A stretch of 64,000 nucleotides of DNA from RH-AL1 sp965249685 (lineage in GTDB: Bacteria; Pseudomonadota; Alphaproteobacteria; Rhizobiales; Beijerinckiaceae): positions 2,046,001-2,110,000 of the forward strand of contig CBDFMN010000003.1 of NCBI GenBank assembly GCA_965249685.1, written 5' to 3'. Under the pieces are notes generated by a model. The model was not told the DNA's origin. It saw only the letters and a program-made list of their open reading frames with translations, and made no database searches. Below, piece by piece: positions 16,061 to 27,018 of the stretch; the first letter of the stretch is position 1, and each line of letters begins with the position of its first letter. The translations under genes and the position numbers were made by a program.

Positions 16061-17878
16061 TCAACCTTCGCCGATCCATTTCTCGCCGCTAAGGTCGTGC
16101 CGCGCCTTGTCGAGTTCCTCGGTGTAGCGCCGCAGCAGGTGGGCCTCGGAGAGGAGGCCGACCACACTCCGGTCCGAGCGGCTCGAGACCACCGCCAGCG
16201 TCTCGCTCTGACTCTCCTCGAAGAGCCGGGCCGCCTCCCGGATGTTGAGGTCCGGCGTCAGCGCCGTGCCCTGATGCTGGAGGAGAGCCGTGACGTGGCC
16301 TTTCGCCAGCTCGGCATCCGACATCGCCGCATGGGCGGCGGCCACCGACACCATGCCGACATAGCGATCGAAGGGGTCGGTCGCCACGATCCAATAGGTC
16401 GAGCCAAGCGGATGCGCATCCACCAGCGAGGCGATGCCGACATCGGCGAAGATCGTCGGGACGTCCGGCCGCATGAGCTGACGCACCGTCAGGCCACGGA
16501 TCCAGCCAACGTCCTGCGCGCTCTTAATCGATTCGCCGCGCAGGTGCAGGCGCCAGGTCGCGAACGAGTAGCCGAAGGTCCGCCGCACGATGACCGAGAC
16601 CACTGTAGTGGCAGCGAGGATGAGGATGGAGAGTGGGAAGTCGCCCGTCGTCTCCAGCGCGAGGAAACTCATGGTGAGCGGGCCGCCGACCACCGTCACC
16701 GACAGCGCCGCCATGCCGACGATGGCGCAGGTCGTGTCGTCCATCGGCAGCGCCGGGCCGAAAAGCAGGAGCAGGCCGTAGAACAGCTTTCCGACGAGCG
16801 CGCCCAGGTAAAGCGAGGCGAAGAACAGGCCGCCGCGAAAGCCGCAGCCGATGGAGAGCGCGGAGGCGCAGGCCTTGAGCAGCAGCGTCAGCGCGACCAG
16901 CACGAGCGGGGGTGGGGCGTTGTGCAGCAACGCCTCGAAGGCGCCGTGCCCGGCCGAGAGGACGTGCGGCGTCACTAGGGCCAAGCCCCCAAGCAGGCAG
17001 CCCCCGAGCGCCGGCTGGAGGAAAGAGGGGATCCGGCCCCGTTTCACCGCCCATTCCACCACGCTGACCGTGCGCATGATGCCGATGCCGATTGCGGCGC
17101 AGGTGAGCGCCAGCAGCAGCAGCGCGACCATCGTGCCGCCCTGCAGGCTCGCGTCGGATGCCATCTGGCCGATGAAGCTCTCGCCGTTGCCAAACGCGCG
17201 CGCCACCAGCACGCCGGAGATGGAGGCGGCCACGACCGGTGCGAGTCCAAAGGGCGTGTAGCTGCCGATGATGAGTTCGAAGGCGTAGAAGGCTCCGGTG
17301 AGCGGCGCACCGAATGCGGCGGCGATCGCGCCGGCCGAACCCGCTCCAACGAGGGTGCGAAGGTCGGCGCGACGCAGGTTGCAGCGGGTCCCGATCCACG
17401 AGGCAAACCCCGAACCAACCTGGGTATAGGCGGCCTCCAACCCGACGGAGGCGCCGCAGCCGTTGGAGAGGAGGGTCTGGCCGGCGATCAGCAGGCTATC
17501 GGTGACGGACATGCGGCCGCCGTGCAAGGCGTTGGCCTCGATGGGATCGACCGGCCGGCGGCGGCGCCAGGACGCGATGAGCCGGCTGACGAGGCCAAGC
17601 AGCAGGCCGCCCAGCATCGGGATCGCAAGGTGCCAAGGCTTATGCATCGCCGTCATGGCGCTGACGGAGCCCCGCCCGTCGAGATCGAAGAGCACGATGT
17701 GCATCATGCGGGCGATCTGCGAGATCACCGTGACCGCGCCGCCCGCGATCGCGCCGGCGAGCACCGCGAGCGTGATGAGCCCAAGCTCCTCCTGGCGAAT
17801 CAGGCCGCGCAGCCTCGTCGCGAAGATCGTCCAAGGCCGCTCGGTTGCCAGGCGCACCTTCGGCGTGGCCAGCGTCAT
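16061..17878 (-). CDS. ClC-family chloride channel/antiporter with CBS domains
   Basis: A 605-residue integral membrane protein of the ClC family: about a dozen hydrophobic segments up to residue 440, then two CBS-like repeats (LTVRQLMRPDVPTIFAD near 455 and a second near 520-590). The gating-glutamate region reads GASVGLEAAYTQ, keeping Glu148, but the usual GREGP is changed, and at the place of the GSGIP loop the sequence reads PVDPIEANALHGG. The third filter segment is GFRGGLFFASLYLGA. This belongs to an alphaproteobacterial subgroup of ClC proteins whose ion choice is not established; chloride/proton exchange is the default guess. CBS domains suggest nucleotide-sensitive control. It is convergent with tal. 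Confidence 0.88.
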   Translation of the reverse strand: MTLATPKVRLATERPWTIFATRLRGLIRQEELGLITLAVLAGAIAGGAVTVISQIARMMHIVLFDLDGRGSVSAMTAMHKPWHLAIPMLGGLLLGLVSRLIASWRRRRPVDPIEANALHGGRMSVTDSLLIAGQTLLSNGCGASVGLEAAYTQVGSGFASWIGTRCNLRRADLRTLVGAGSAGAIAAAFGAPLTGAFYAFELIIGSYTPFGLAPVVAASISGVLVARAFGNGESFIGQMASDASLQGGTMVALLLLALTCAAIGIGIMRTVSVVEWAVKRGRIPSFLQPALGGCLLGGLALVTPHVLSAGHGAFEALLHNAPPPLVLVALTLLLKACASALSIGCGFRGGLFFASLYLGALVGKLFYGLLLLFGPALPMDDTTCAIVGMAALSVTVVGGPLTMSFLALETTGDFPLSILILAATTVVSVIVRRTFGYSFATWRLHLRGESIKSAQDVGWIRGLTVRQLMRPDVPTIFADVGIASLVDAHPLGSTYWIVATDPFDRYVGMVSVAAAHAAMSDAELAKGHVTALLQHQGTALTPDLNIREAARLFEESQSETLAVVSSRSDRSVVGLLSEAHLLRRYTEELDKARHDLSGEKWIGEG

Positions 17879-18142
17879 AGCCGGCGCGCACGATGGGCGC
17901 GCTGTGCCGGGGAAGCGCAGAGGCAGAAGCGTGGGCGGAGGCTGTAGTGGCGCGGCACGTCGTCCTCAGGCGGGAAGTCGGGCTTCTCGTAGCGCCTATC
18001 GATCCACTTTCTCAACGGCGATTATGCGTCAGCGTCGCTCAACGATCCTGTTACAGGGTGGCGGCGGGGTGAACCTCTGGGTCGGGCGATCCTGCGCGAA
18101 GGCGTGCAGCGGCTCGAGTCAGGTAGGCAAGGAGCGTCGGTG

Positions 18143-19645
18143 ATGGGAATAGAACTGCCGGGCAGCGCCGAGGTCGAGCAAGCGATGGCGGCCTGGACCG
18201 CCAATGACCCGCGGCTCGCGGACCTGCGCCGGCGCTACGACGAACCGGTGCGCGCGCTGCGGCATTTTGGATTGCTCCTCTGGCAGGACGGCGACCCGCG
18301 AGCGGCGGCCAAAGTGCTGACGGGCGCGACGGCGCTGCGTCAGGACGACGTCAACCTTTGGACCGACCTGTCCGGGGCGCTTAACGCGGCCGGGCAGATG
18401 CGCGAGGCCGCGGCCTGCATGGAAGAGGCGCTGGAACGCGACGCGACCCATGCGGAGAACTGGATGCGGCTCGGGTCTATCCGCAGCGCGCTGGAGGACG
18501 TGCCCGGCGCGGAAGCGGCGCTGAAAACTGCGCTGCGCCTCGATCCCGTGCTGCGCGAGGCTCACCTCAGCTTGGGCTTCGTCTATTTCGGCCTGAAACG
18601 TTTCGCAGAGGCCGCCGAACATCTTGGCATAGTGGTCGCGACGGGAGTGGATGTGACGCCCGCGCTGCGCGCGTGCTACGGCCAGGCGCTCGGTCACGTC
18701 GGCGACTTCGCCGGCTCGGCGTCCGTCTTCGCGATGGCGTTGGCGGCGGAGCCGGAAAACGCGGTGCTCGCGCGCAAGGCGGCCCAGGTCAGCTTCATCG
18801 CGCAGGCCATCGAGGGGAGGCTCGACGAAGCCACAGCCGTCTGTCGCGCGAGCCCGCACGTTACGGCGGAGGCTTTCGAGACGATCTCACGGCAGGCGTT
18901 CCACCTCCTCGCCGCCTTCGGTCATCGGGCGGCGGCCATGCGGTTGGGAGAGGCGCGGCTCGTCGCCAAGCCAGACGACCCGGAATGCGCGTACTTGCTC
19001 GCCGTCTTGCGCGGCGAGGCCATCGAGCGCACGCCGGACCACTACGTCGCATCCTTCTTCGACCAGTTCGCGCAGGAGTTCGATCATCAACTGGTGGACG
19101 TGCTCGGCTACGACGGTTTCCGCCAATTGGCGGCGATGGTGGAGGGTCATGCGGAACGGCCGCTGTCCCGCATTCTTGACCTGGGCTGCGGCACAGGGCT
19201 GGCGGGGCCGGTGCTGGCGCGGCCCGGCCGCCATCTGACAGGCATCGATCTCTCCGGCGGCATGCTCCGCAAAGCGCGCGAACGCGGTTGCTACGAGACG
19301 CTCCTGGAGGTGGAGGCATCAGCCTACCTTGCCGCGCACACCGCGGCGTTCGACCTGATCTTCGCGGCGGACATGTTGATTTATGTCGGCGACCTGCGGG
19401 TCATGATCGAACGCGCCGCAAGTGCGCTCGCGCCCGACGGGCTCTTCGCCTTCAGCATCGAGGCAGCGGAAACGGACATCGCGCTTCTCCCCTCCGGCCG
19501 CTTCGCGCATGGCTTGGCCCAGGTGCTGGCTTTGGCGGAGGCGGCAGCATTCCGCGTGCTTGAAACCCGCTCGATCCCGCTGCGCTACGAGACACTGGGG
19601 TTCGTGACCGGCATTCTGGTGGTACTCCGCAAAAGCGCGCCCTGA
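18143..19645 (+). CDS. TPR repeat protein with C-terminal SAM methyltransferase domain
   Basis: A 500-residue two-part protein. Residues about 35-290 form tetratricopeptide repeats (for example ALRHFGLLLWQDGDPRAAAK, NWMRLGSIRSALEDVPGAEAA and HLSLGFVYFGLKRFAEAAEH), which usually bind other proteins. From residue 300 a class I methyltransferase begins with YVASFFDQFAQEFDHQLVDV, then the SAM-binding motif DLGCGTG at 346-352, GIDLSGGML and FDLIFAADMLIYVGDL. The arrangement resembles trans-aconitate-type methyltransferases fused to TPRs, seen in Rhizobiales; the substrate is unknown. AAGGAG eight bases before the ATG supports the start. It ends at a strong bidirectional terminator shared with ftsH. 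Confidence 0.88.
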   Translation: MGIELPGSAEVEQAMAAWTANDPRLADLRRRYDEPVRALRHFGLLLWQDGDPRAAAKVLTGATALRQDDVNLWTDLSGALNAAGQMREAAACMEEALERDATHAENWMRLGSIRSALEDVPGAEAALKTALRLDPVLREAHLSLGFVYFGLKRFAEAAEHLGIVVATGVDVTPALRACYGQALGHVGDFAGSASVFAMALAAEPENAVLARKAAQVSFIAQAIEGRLDEATAVCRASPHVTAEAFETISRQAFHLLAAFGHRAAAMRLGEARLVAKPDDPECAYLLAVLRGEAIERTPDHYVASFFDQFAQEFDHQLVDVLGYDGFRQLAAMVEGHAERPLSRILDLGCGTGLAGPVLARPGRHLTGIDLSGGMLRKARERGCYETLLEVEASAYLAAHTAAFDLIFAADMLIYVGDLRVMIERAASALAPDGLFAFSIEAAETDIALLPSGRFAHGLAQVLALAEAAAFRVLETRSIPLRYETLGFVTGILVVLRKSAP

Positions 19646-19653
19646 AACGACAA

Positions 19654-19677
19654 AGCCTGCTTCGGGAGAAGCAGGCT
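19654..19677. terminator. Bidirectional terminator between the TPR-methyltransferase gene and ftsH
   Basis: AGCCTGCTTC-GGGA-GAAGCAGGCT is a perfect ten-base stem with a tetraloop, in the gap between two convergent genes. An AAA lies on one side and CTCTGATCT on the other, so T-runs are weak, but stem strength and position make shared termination likely. Confidence 0.75.
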
Positions 19678-19716
19678 CTGATCTCAGGCTTTACAAACCA
19701 GCCTTGCGTCCAAGCC

Positions 19717-21639
<1,923 letters not shown>

Positions 21640-21810
21640 CTGCGATCCAGAAGGGCATGGCGGAAAGCCAAGACCCAAACGAGAAAAGTGGCCGGCGCGA
21701 AGACACAAGACAACGGAACGAACGCGGCGGGACTTGGTCCGCCTCTAGGATCAATGTATGCCGCGCCTCCCGCCTTGCCAAGGTGGCGGATCGCGAAGCG
21801 GCAGAGGGCC

Positions 21811-22905
21811 TTAACGGGCGCCGCCGAGGCCGTTCGCCTCCGTGGCGGCGCGTCCGCGGCGGCGGACAGGCTCGGGGACGATCGTGAGCATAGTGTCGCG
21901 TCCCAGCGTCAGGCAGGCGCCGCCCAGGGATGCCCGGTGAGGCGCCCCCCGGCGCAGCGCCTCGTGCAGGGCGGCCGCGAGCCGCTCCAGCCGGTCGAGC
22001 CGCGGCGGCGGATGCGCCGGCAGCGTCGCCGCGAGGGCGAACCGCAACACACGGAGCACGATCTCGGGCTCCGCTCCAAGCAGAGGCGTGACGGCAACCT
22101 CGAACCGGCCCGGCTGCTGCCGTCCACCAAGGCTTTGCAAACAGCGGCGGGCCTCGACCTCCAGCGCCGTCTCGGCGCGTGCGAGGCGGGCCGCAAGGCG
22201 CGTCAGGGTCGCCACGTCGAGGCCGAGCGCCGCCGCCGCCGGTGCGGCCAGGCGGAGGCGCGCGCGCGCGAAGGCCGGGTCCCGGTTCGACGGGTCGTCG
22301 AGGAAGGGTTGACCTATGGCCTGGCAGAGCGCGACGAGGTCCGCCTTGCGGCAGCCGAGCAGCGGGCGCACCAGGGTGACGCCCGACGCCAGCGCCGTGT
22401 CGCGGCGCATGCCGGCGAGCCCGCCCGGTCCGCTGCCGCGCGCGAGCCGCATCAGCACCGTCTCCGCCTGGTCGTCGGCGTGGTGGGCGGCGAGGATATG
22501 CGCCGCGCCGAGGGCCCGCGCATGCTCGGCGAGAAGAGCGTAGCGGACCGTGCGCGCCCGCTCCTGGATGGCGGTGCGGGGCTTGGGGCCTTGCCAAACT
22601 AGGGTTGCATGCGGCAGGCCGAGCGCTGCCGCCGCCGCCGCGACGCCTTCGGCCTCCGCTCCCGAGGCCGCGCGCAGGCCATGGTCGACGGTGGCGACGT
22701 GGAGCGGCGCGCCAGCCCAGCGGGACGCGAGGTGCATAAGGGCGAGGGAGTCGGCGCCGCCCGAGACGGCGAGGAGGACCGGTGTGGGGCCAAGGCCGGC
22801 GAAGAGTTCGGCGAGCCGGAAGGGCGCAACGCCCGTCCCCCCTTCCACCCGTCCCCCGTGGCGGGCGACCTTCGGACCCGCCGTTGACAAAGCCCCGCCC
22901 CTCAT
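21811..22905 (-). CDS. tilS: tRNA(Ile)-lysidine synthase TilS
   Basis: TilS attaches lysine to C34 of the CAU-anticodon tRNA-Ile so that it reads AUA codons; it is essential. The PP-loop ATPase motif SGGADS is at residues 48-53, followed by VDHGLRAASGAEA, HHADDQAETVLMRLARGSG and DPSNRDPAFARARLR, the expected order. The 364-residue length is on the short side for TilS but usual in Rhizobiales. The N-terminal 25 residues before PFRLAELFAGLG are unusual and a later start is possible. It sits between cpoB (55 bases upstream) and ftsH, a common alphaproteobacterial order. Confidence 0.94.
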   Translation of the reverse strand: MRGGALSTAGPKVARHGGRVEGGTGVAPFRLAELFAGLGPTPVLLAVSGGADSLALMHLASRWAGAPLHVATVDHGLRAASGAEAEGVAAAAAALGLPHATLVWQGPKPRTAIQERARTVRYALLAEHARALGAAHILAAHHADDQAETVLMRLARGSGPGGLAGMRRDTALASGVTLVRPLLGCRKADLVALCQAIGQPFLDDPSNRDPAFARARLRLAAPAAAALGLDVATLTRLAARLARAETALEVEARRCLQSLGGRQQPGRFEVAVTPLLGAEPEIVLRVLRFALAATLPAHPPPRLDRLERLAAALHEALRRGAPHRASLGGACLTLGRDTMLTIVPEPVRRRGRAATEANGLGGAR

Positions 22906-22960
22906 CCGAGCCGCTTGCGCCGCACGCCCTTCCTCCGTTGGTGGAAGGGGAACGAGGGCC

Positions 22961-24040
22961 TTAGCATTGGGCGCGCTTGGCTTCGCGCTCCGCGCCGCTC
23001 TTCACGTAGGCGGGGGCGTTCGGATATTTCCGCGGCAGTTCGGCGAAGCTGGCGCAGGCCTGCTCCTTGGCACCGATGGCCTTCAGCGAGGAGCCGAGCC
23101 GCAACATGGCCTCGGGCGCGCGGCTCGATGTGGTGAAGTCGGTCGAGAACTTCAGATATTGCTCCGCCGCCTCGCGCGAGCGCCCGCGCTGCGCGTAAGT
23201 CTCGCCGAGATAGAAGGTGGCGTCGGCCACGAGCCGGCTTTTCGGGTTCTTCTGGATAAAGGCGGAAAAGCCCTGCTCCGCGGTCTCGTACTGCTTCTCC
23301 TTGTAGAGGCCGAGCGCCGCGTCGAACTCCTCGCGGGTCGAATTCGGACGCAGGCTGGCGACCATCGCGTTCGGCGTCGTCGCGCCGGTGCTCTTCGGCG
23401 TGGTGGCGGAGGGCAGTTGCAGCGTCGGCGCGAGCGTGCTGCTCGAGGCGGCGCGGCGGCCGCCCGAGAGGTCGAGCGGCGCGTCGCCGGAGTCGGGGGG
23501 GGTGGCCGAGGCGGGCGAGCCGAGCGGCTTTGGCGCGCCCGGCGCGCTGGGTGTCGCGGCGGGATCGAAGGCGTCGTCACCGCGGCGCTGCGGCTTGGCC
23601 TCGGCCAGCTTAGCCGGAGAGGTCAGAGGGTCGACCTCCCCCGGTGCGCCGGCGAGGCCGGAGGCATCGCTGCGCTTTGCCGGCTGGGCCGCGCCGCTTC
23701 GCCCCTGCAGACGGCTTTCGACGTCGGCCTGGAAGCGCTGCACTTGCTCGACCAGCTTGCGGTTGGCGTTCTGCAGCTCCTCGATCTGCCCCGTCATCTC
23801 GCGGATGCGGCCCTCGAGCTTGCCGACCCGCACCGATTCCGCGCCCGGATCGTCCGCACCCCGCCGCCCACCGCCGCCGTATCGGCCGCCGCCGTCATAG
23901 GGCGCATCGTCGCCGAAGCCGGCCGGCGGCCGGTCGTAATCCTGCGCCGCGGCATGCGGCACGAAGCCCGGCGCGACGAGGAGCGGCAGGAGCAGCGCTG
24001 CGACGACGAGGGAACGGGCGGAGGGAGGGACGATAGGCAT
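22961..24040 (-). CDS. cpoB: Tol-Pal system protein CpoB (YbgF)
   Basis: CpoB is a periplasmic protein that links the Tol-Pal envelope-constriction machine with peptidoglycan synthesis by PBP1b. The 359 residues show a signal peptide (SLVVAALLLPLLVAPGFVPHAAA), a Gly/Arg-rich stretch, a coiled coil that drives trimerisation (KLEGRIREMTGQIEELQNAN), a long Pro/Ala-rich linker and C-terminal TPR repeats (ALGLYKEKQYETAEQGFSAF, DATFYLGETYAQRGRSREAA). The ATG chosen puts the signal peptide at the N-terminus; the longer frame adds an Arg-rich, non-coding-looking extension. tolQRAB and pal are not upstream here, where glmM is divergent. Confidence 0.92.
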   Translation of the reverse strand: MPIVPPSARSLVVAALLLPLLVAPGFVPHAAAQDYDRPPAGFGDDAPYDGGGRYGGGGRRGADDPGAESVRVGKLEGRIREMTGQIEELQNANRKLVEQVQRFQADVESRLQGRSGAAQPAKRSDASGLAGAPGEVDPLTSPAKLAEAKPQRRGDDAFDPAATPSAPGAPKPLGSPASATPPDSGDAPLDLSGGRRAASSSTLAPTLQLPSATTPKSTGATTPNAMVASLRPNSTREEFDAALGLYKEKQYETAEQGFSAFIQKNPKSRLVADATFYLGETYAQRGRSREAAEQYLKFSTDFTTSSRAPEAMLRLGSSLKAIGAKEQACASFAELPRKYPNAPAYVKSGAEREAKRAQC

Positions 24041-24342
24041 CCGATAAATTCCGTGGCGGGAGCGGCAAAGGGGTAGCACATGCCCGACGACAGCGGGGAG
24101 ATTTTGGCGGCGACGCGCCGGGAGCGACGCTGGAGGTCGACTGCAAGTCCAACTCCTCGGCAACCGCAAGCCCAACTCCTTCGCCACAGAGCACGCGCGG
24201 GGCGCGCATCTGCCGGCGGCGGCGCGAAACCCGGCTCCATCGCGGCATGGAGAGGCAGAACGGGTCTGTCGCAGGCGCGCAAGCCGCTTTCAGAGCGTGA
24301 CGGGTGCATGTATGGTCCCGCCTCAGGCAATCCAGGCTTTTC
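24041..24342. other. Divergent intergenic region between cpoB and glmM
   Basis: About 300 bases carrying the promoters of both genes. It contains an imperfect direct repeat (CAACTCCTCGGCAACCGCAA and CAACTCCTTCGCCACAG, about 30 bases apart). No further gene, RNA or clear sigma-70 boxes are visible. Confidence 0.4.
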
Positions 24343-25680
24343 ATGACACGCAAGCACTTCGGCACGGACGGGATCCGCGGCAGGGCAAACGGGGCCATCA
24401 CCCCGGAGCTCGCGATGCGCGTGGCGCAGGCTACCGGCATCCTGTTCCAGCGCGGCGACCACCGCCACCGTGCCGTGATCGGCAAGGACACGCGGCTCTC
24501 GGGCTACATGATCGAATCCGCCATGCAGGCTGGCTTCACCTCGGTGGGTATGGACGTGCTGCTTCTCGGCCCCATGCCGACGCCGGCCGTGGCCATGCTG
24601 ACGCGATCCATGCGCGCCGACGTCGGCATCATGATCTCGGCCTCGCATAATCCCTACGAAGACAACGGCATCAAACTGTTTGGACCGGACGGGTTCAAGC
24701 TCTCCGACGAGATCGAGCGCAAGATCGAGGCGCTGATGGAGCCGGGCGCGGCGGTCAAGCTCGCCAAGCCGGAGGCCCTCGGCCGCGCCAAGCGGGTCGA
24801 TGACGTGCGCGCCCGCTACATCGAATTCGCCAAGCACACCCTGCCCCGCAACCTCTCGCTCGACGGCCTGCGCGTCGTCGTGGATTGCGCCAACGGGGCC
24901 GGCTACAAAGTGGCGCCGGAGACGCTGTGGGAGCTCGGCGCGGAGGTCTTCGCCATCGGCGTCGATCCCGACGGGTTCAACATCAACCGCCGCGTCGGCT
25001 CCACGGCGCCGGACGCGCTCGTCAAGAAAGTGCGCGAGATGCGCGCCGACATCGGGGTCGCCCTGGATGGCGACGCCGACCGCGTGCTGATCGTCGACGA
25101 GAAGGGCGCTGTCGTCGATGGCGACCAGCTCATGGCCGCCGTGGCGCAATATTGGCAGGAGGCGGACAAGCTCTCCCAGCCGGGCATCGTCGCCACGCTG
25201 ATGTCGAACCTCGGGCTCGAGCGCTACCTCGATTCCATCGGCCTCTCGCTGGCGCGTACCGCGGTCGGCGACCGCTACGTCCTCGAGTACATGCGCCAGC
25301 ACGGCTACAACCTCGGCGGCGAGCAGTCGGGCCACATCATCCTCTCGGACTACGTGACCACAGGCGACGGGCTTGTGGCGGCGCTACAGATCATGGCCCT
25401 GGTGAAGAAGCGCGATCGCCCGGTGAGCGAGGTGTGCCACCGCTTCGAGCCCGTCCCGCAGATCCTGAAGAACGTGCGCTTCGACGCCGGCCGGCCTCTG
25501 CCCGAGGAAAGGATCGCTAGTGTCGTGGCCTCGGGACGCCAGCGGCTCGGCAACACCGGTCGGCTCGTCATCCGCCTGTCGGGCACGGAGCCCGTGGTAC
25601 GGGTGATGGGCGAGGGCGACAATTTCGACCTCGTCGAGTCGGTGGTGGACGACGTCTGCGCGGCGCTGCAGGCGGCCTGA
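24343..25680 (+). CDS. glmM: Phosphoglucosamine mutase GlmM
   Basis: GlmM converts glucosamine-6-phosphate to glucosamine-1-phosphate on the way to UDP-N-acetylglucosamine, for peptidoglycan and lipopolysaccharide. The 445 residues match the family: FGTDGIRG at residues 6-13, the active phosphoserine Ser101 in MISASHNPYEDNGIK, the metal loop DGDADR, and the sugar and phosphate loops GGEQSGHIIL and RLSGTEPVVRVMGE. The ATG selected (MTRKHFGTDG) agrees with family N-termini; a longer frame from an upstream ATG is not conserved. In many relatives this gene follows ftsH in the same direction; here it is divergent from cpoB. Confidence 0.97.
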   Translation: MTRKHFGTDGIRGRANGAITPELAMRVAQATGILFQRGDHRHRAVIGKDTRLSGYMIESAMQAGFTSVGMDVLLLGPMPTPAVAMLTRSMRADVGIMISASHNPYEDNGIKLFGPDGFKLSDEIERKIEALMEPGAAVKLAKPEALGRAKRVDDVRARYIEFAKHTLPRNLSLDGLRVVVDCANGAGYKVAPETLWELGAEVFAIGVDPDGFNINRRVGSTAPDALVKKVREMRADIGVALDGDADRVLIVDEKGAVVDGDQLMAAVAQYWQEADKLSQPGIVATLMSNLGLERYLDSIGLSLARTAVGDRYVLEYMRQHGYNLGGEQSGHIILSDYVTTGDGLVAALQIMALVKKRDRPVSEVCHRFEPVPQILKNVRFDAGRPLPEERIASVVASGRQRLGNTGRLVIRLSGTEPVVRVMGEGDNFDLVESVVDDVCAALQAA

Positions 25681-26010
25681 GCGCCGCCTGTCTGCACCCA
25701 TCGTTCGGGACGGAATTTGCGGTGCTCGACCGGCGCGATCGTACTATCGGTGCCTGGCCTTGCGCGGTGGCACGGTGGCGCGCTTACACCGAGGCGGATG
25801 CGGCTGCACTCGCTGGAGCCCTCATCGCGGCCATGTTCGACAGCACATCTGCTCCAAAGTGAAACAACTTTCAGTTTTCGTCGCGTCAATAAAGCATTCT
25901 TAAGGTTAAATCCTAGGGTTAAGCTCCCTTTAAGCTGTTGCTGCCACAGTCACGACGTTGGATGCTTCGGGCCTGTCAGTCTGCCCGGAACGCAATAAAG
26001 GACGTTCACC
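25681..26010 (+). other. Intergenic region and 5' region of the first outer-membrane gene
   Basis: About 330 bases without a gene. The first half is GC-rich and unremarkable; the second half is AT-rich and carries the cluster of TTAA sites described separately, then an AAAGGA ribosome site for the outer-membrane gene. Confidence 0.5.
25900..25933. promoter_or_regulatory. CtrA-like binding-site cluster
   Basis: Four TTAA elements in 34 bases, of which the last two form a full TTAA-N7-TTAA (TTAA GCTCCCT TTAA), the consensus bound by the alphaproteobacterial cell-cycle regulator CtrA. It lies about 80 bases ahead of the outer-membrane gene. The motif is seen directly; binding is inferred. Confidence 0.6.
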
Positions 26011-26847
26011 ATGGGCAGCTTCAAGGCTCTCTTTTTTGCTGGCGTCGCGAGCCTTGCCGCGACGACGACCGCTTCCGCCGCCGACCTCCTCCTACCGCCG
26101 CCCCCGCCGGTCGAGCCGGCATTCATACCCGTCGACTTCGGTGGCAGCTTCTACCTGCGCGGCGATGTCGGCGTCGGGATCTCCGACCTGCGCACGCGTG
26201 CCTCGACCTTCCAGGAGTTCGTGCCCGATGCCCGCTACGAGCAGCACACGCTCGACGATTCCGGCATCGTCGACCTCGGCGTCGGCTACAAGTTCAACCA
26301 TTACTTCCGCGCCGACGTCACCGGCGAGTATCGGACTAGCGCGCATTTCGGCGCGATCGAGAGCTATAATCAGGGTTACTTCAATAACCCGCAGGACGGC
26401 TCGCGCAGCTACGACATCTACAACGGCTCGATCCGCTCGATCGTCGGCCTCGTCAACGGCTACGTCGACCTTGGCACCTGGTGGTGCCTGACCCCCTACG
26501 TCGGCGCCGGCGTCGGCGTCGCCAACAACAAGGTCTCCAGCATCGTCGACCAGGGCGCCTTCGGCGGCTTCGGCTATTCCTCGAGCCACAGCCAGACGAA
26601 CTTCGCCTGGGCGCTGATGACGGGTGTGGCGTTCAACGTCACGCCGAGCACCAAGATCGAACTCGGCTACCGCTACTTGAACCTGGGCAACGCAAGCTCC
26701 GGCCCGATCTATTGTCAAAACCAGTCGAACTGCCCCAACGAGACGCAGCACTACAAGCTCGCCTCGCAGGATATCCGGCTTGGCGTACGCTACATGTTCA
26801 ATGACGGCCCGCCGCCCGTCCAGTACCCGCTCGTACGCAAGTATTGA
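26011..26847 (+). CDS. Outer-membrane beta-barrel protein (first of two)
   Basis: A 278-residue porin-like small barrel of the Rhizobiales OmpA-type/Omp25-like group. It has a signal peptide (SLAATTTASA, cleavage before ADLL), a Pro-rich spacer (LLPPPPPVEP), and alternating beta strands such as FYLRGDVGVGISDL, VDLGVGYKFNHYFRADV, YVDLGTWWCLTPYVGAGVGV and KIELGYRYLNLG. The end, VRYMFNDGPPPVQYPLVRKY, resembles the YPLVRKY tail common in this group. AAAGGACG precedes the ATG. It is a paralogue of the next gene (shared DLGTW...TPYVGAGVG and GYRYLNLG). Likely role: envelope integrity or interaction with the outside; not proven. Confidence 0.85.
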   Translation: MGSFKALFFAGVASLAATTTASAADLLLPPPPPVEPAFIPVDFGGSFYLRGDVGVGISDLRTRASTFQEFVPDARYEQHTLDDSGIVDLGVGYKFNHYFRADVTGEYRTSAHFGAIESYNQGYFNNPQDGSRSYDIYNGSIRSIVGLVNGYVDLGTWWCLTPYVGAGVGVANNKVSSIVDQGAFGGFGYSSSHSQTNFAWALMTGVAFNVTPSTKIELGYRYLNLGNASSGPIYCQNQSNCPNETQHYKLASQDIRLGVRYMFNDGPPPVQYPLVRKY

Positions 26848-26936
26848 TCGGCAGGCAGACGGTGATGGGAGCCAGGGCGCGGCGAGCGATGGCCGCGCCT
26901 ATTCTTTGGACTTGGGCACGCGATCGACAAACGTGG

Positions 26937-26951
26937 TTAAGGCCCGCTTAA
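26937..26951. promoter_or_regulatory. CtrA-like site before the second outer-membrane gene
   Basis: TTAA GGCCCGC TTAA, an exact TTAA-N7-TTAA, about 70 bases upstream of the ATG. Spacing to the gene is similar to that of the site before the paralogue. Confidence 0.6.
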
Positions 26952-27018
26952 ACTTTATCGGCGATACTTCCTCATCGGCGCACGGACGGATCGGTCCGCG
27001 CACCCCACGGGAAGTCTC

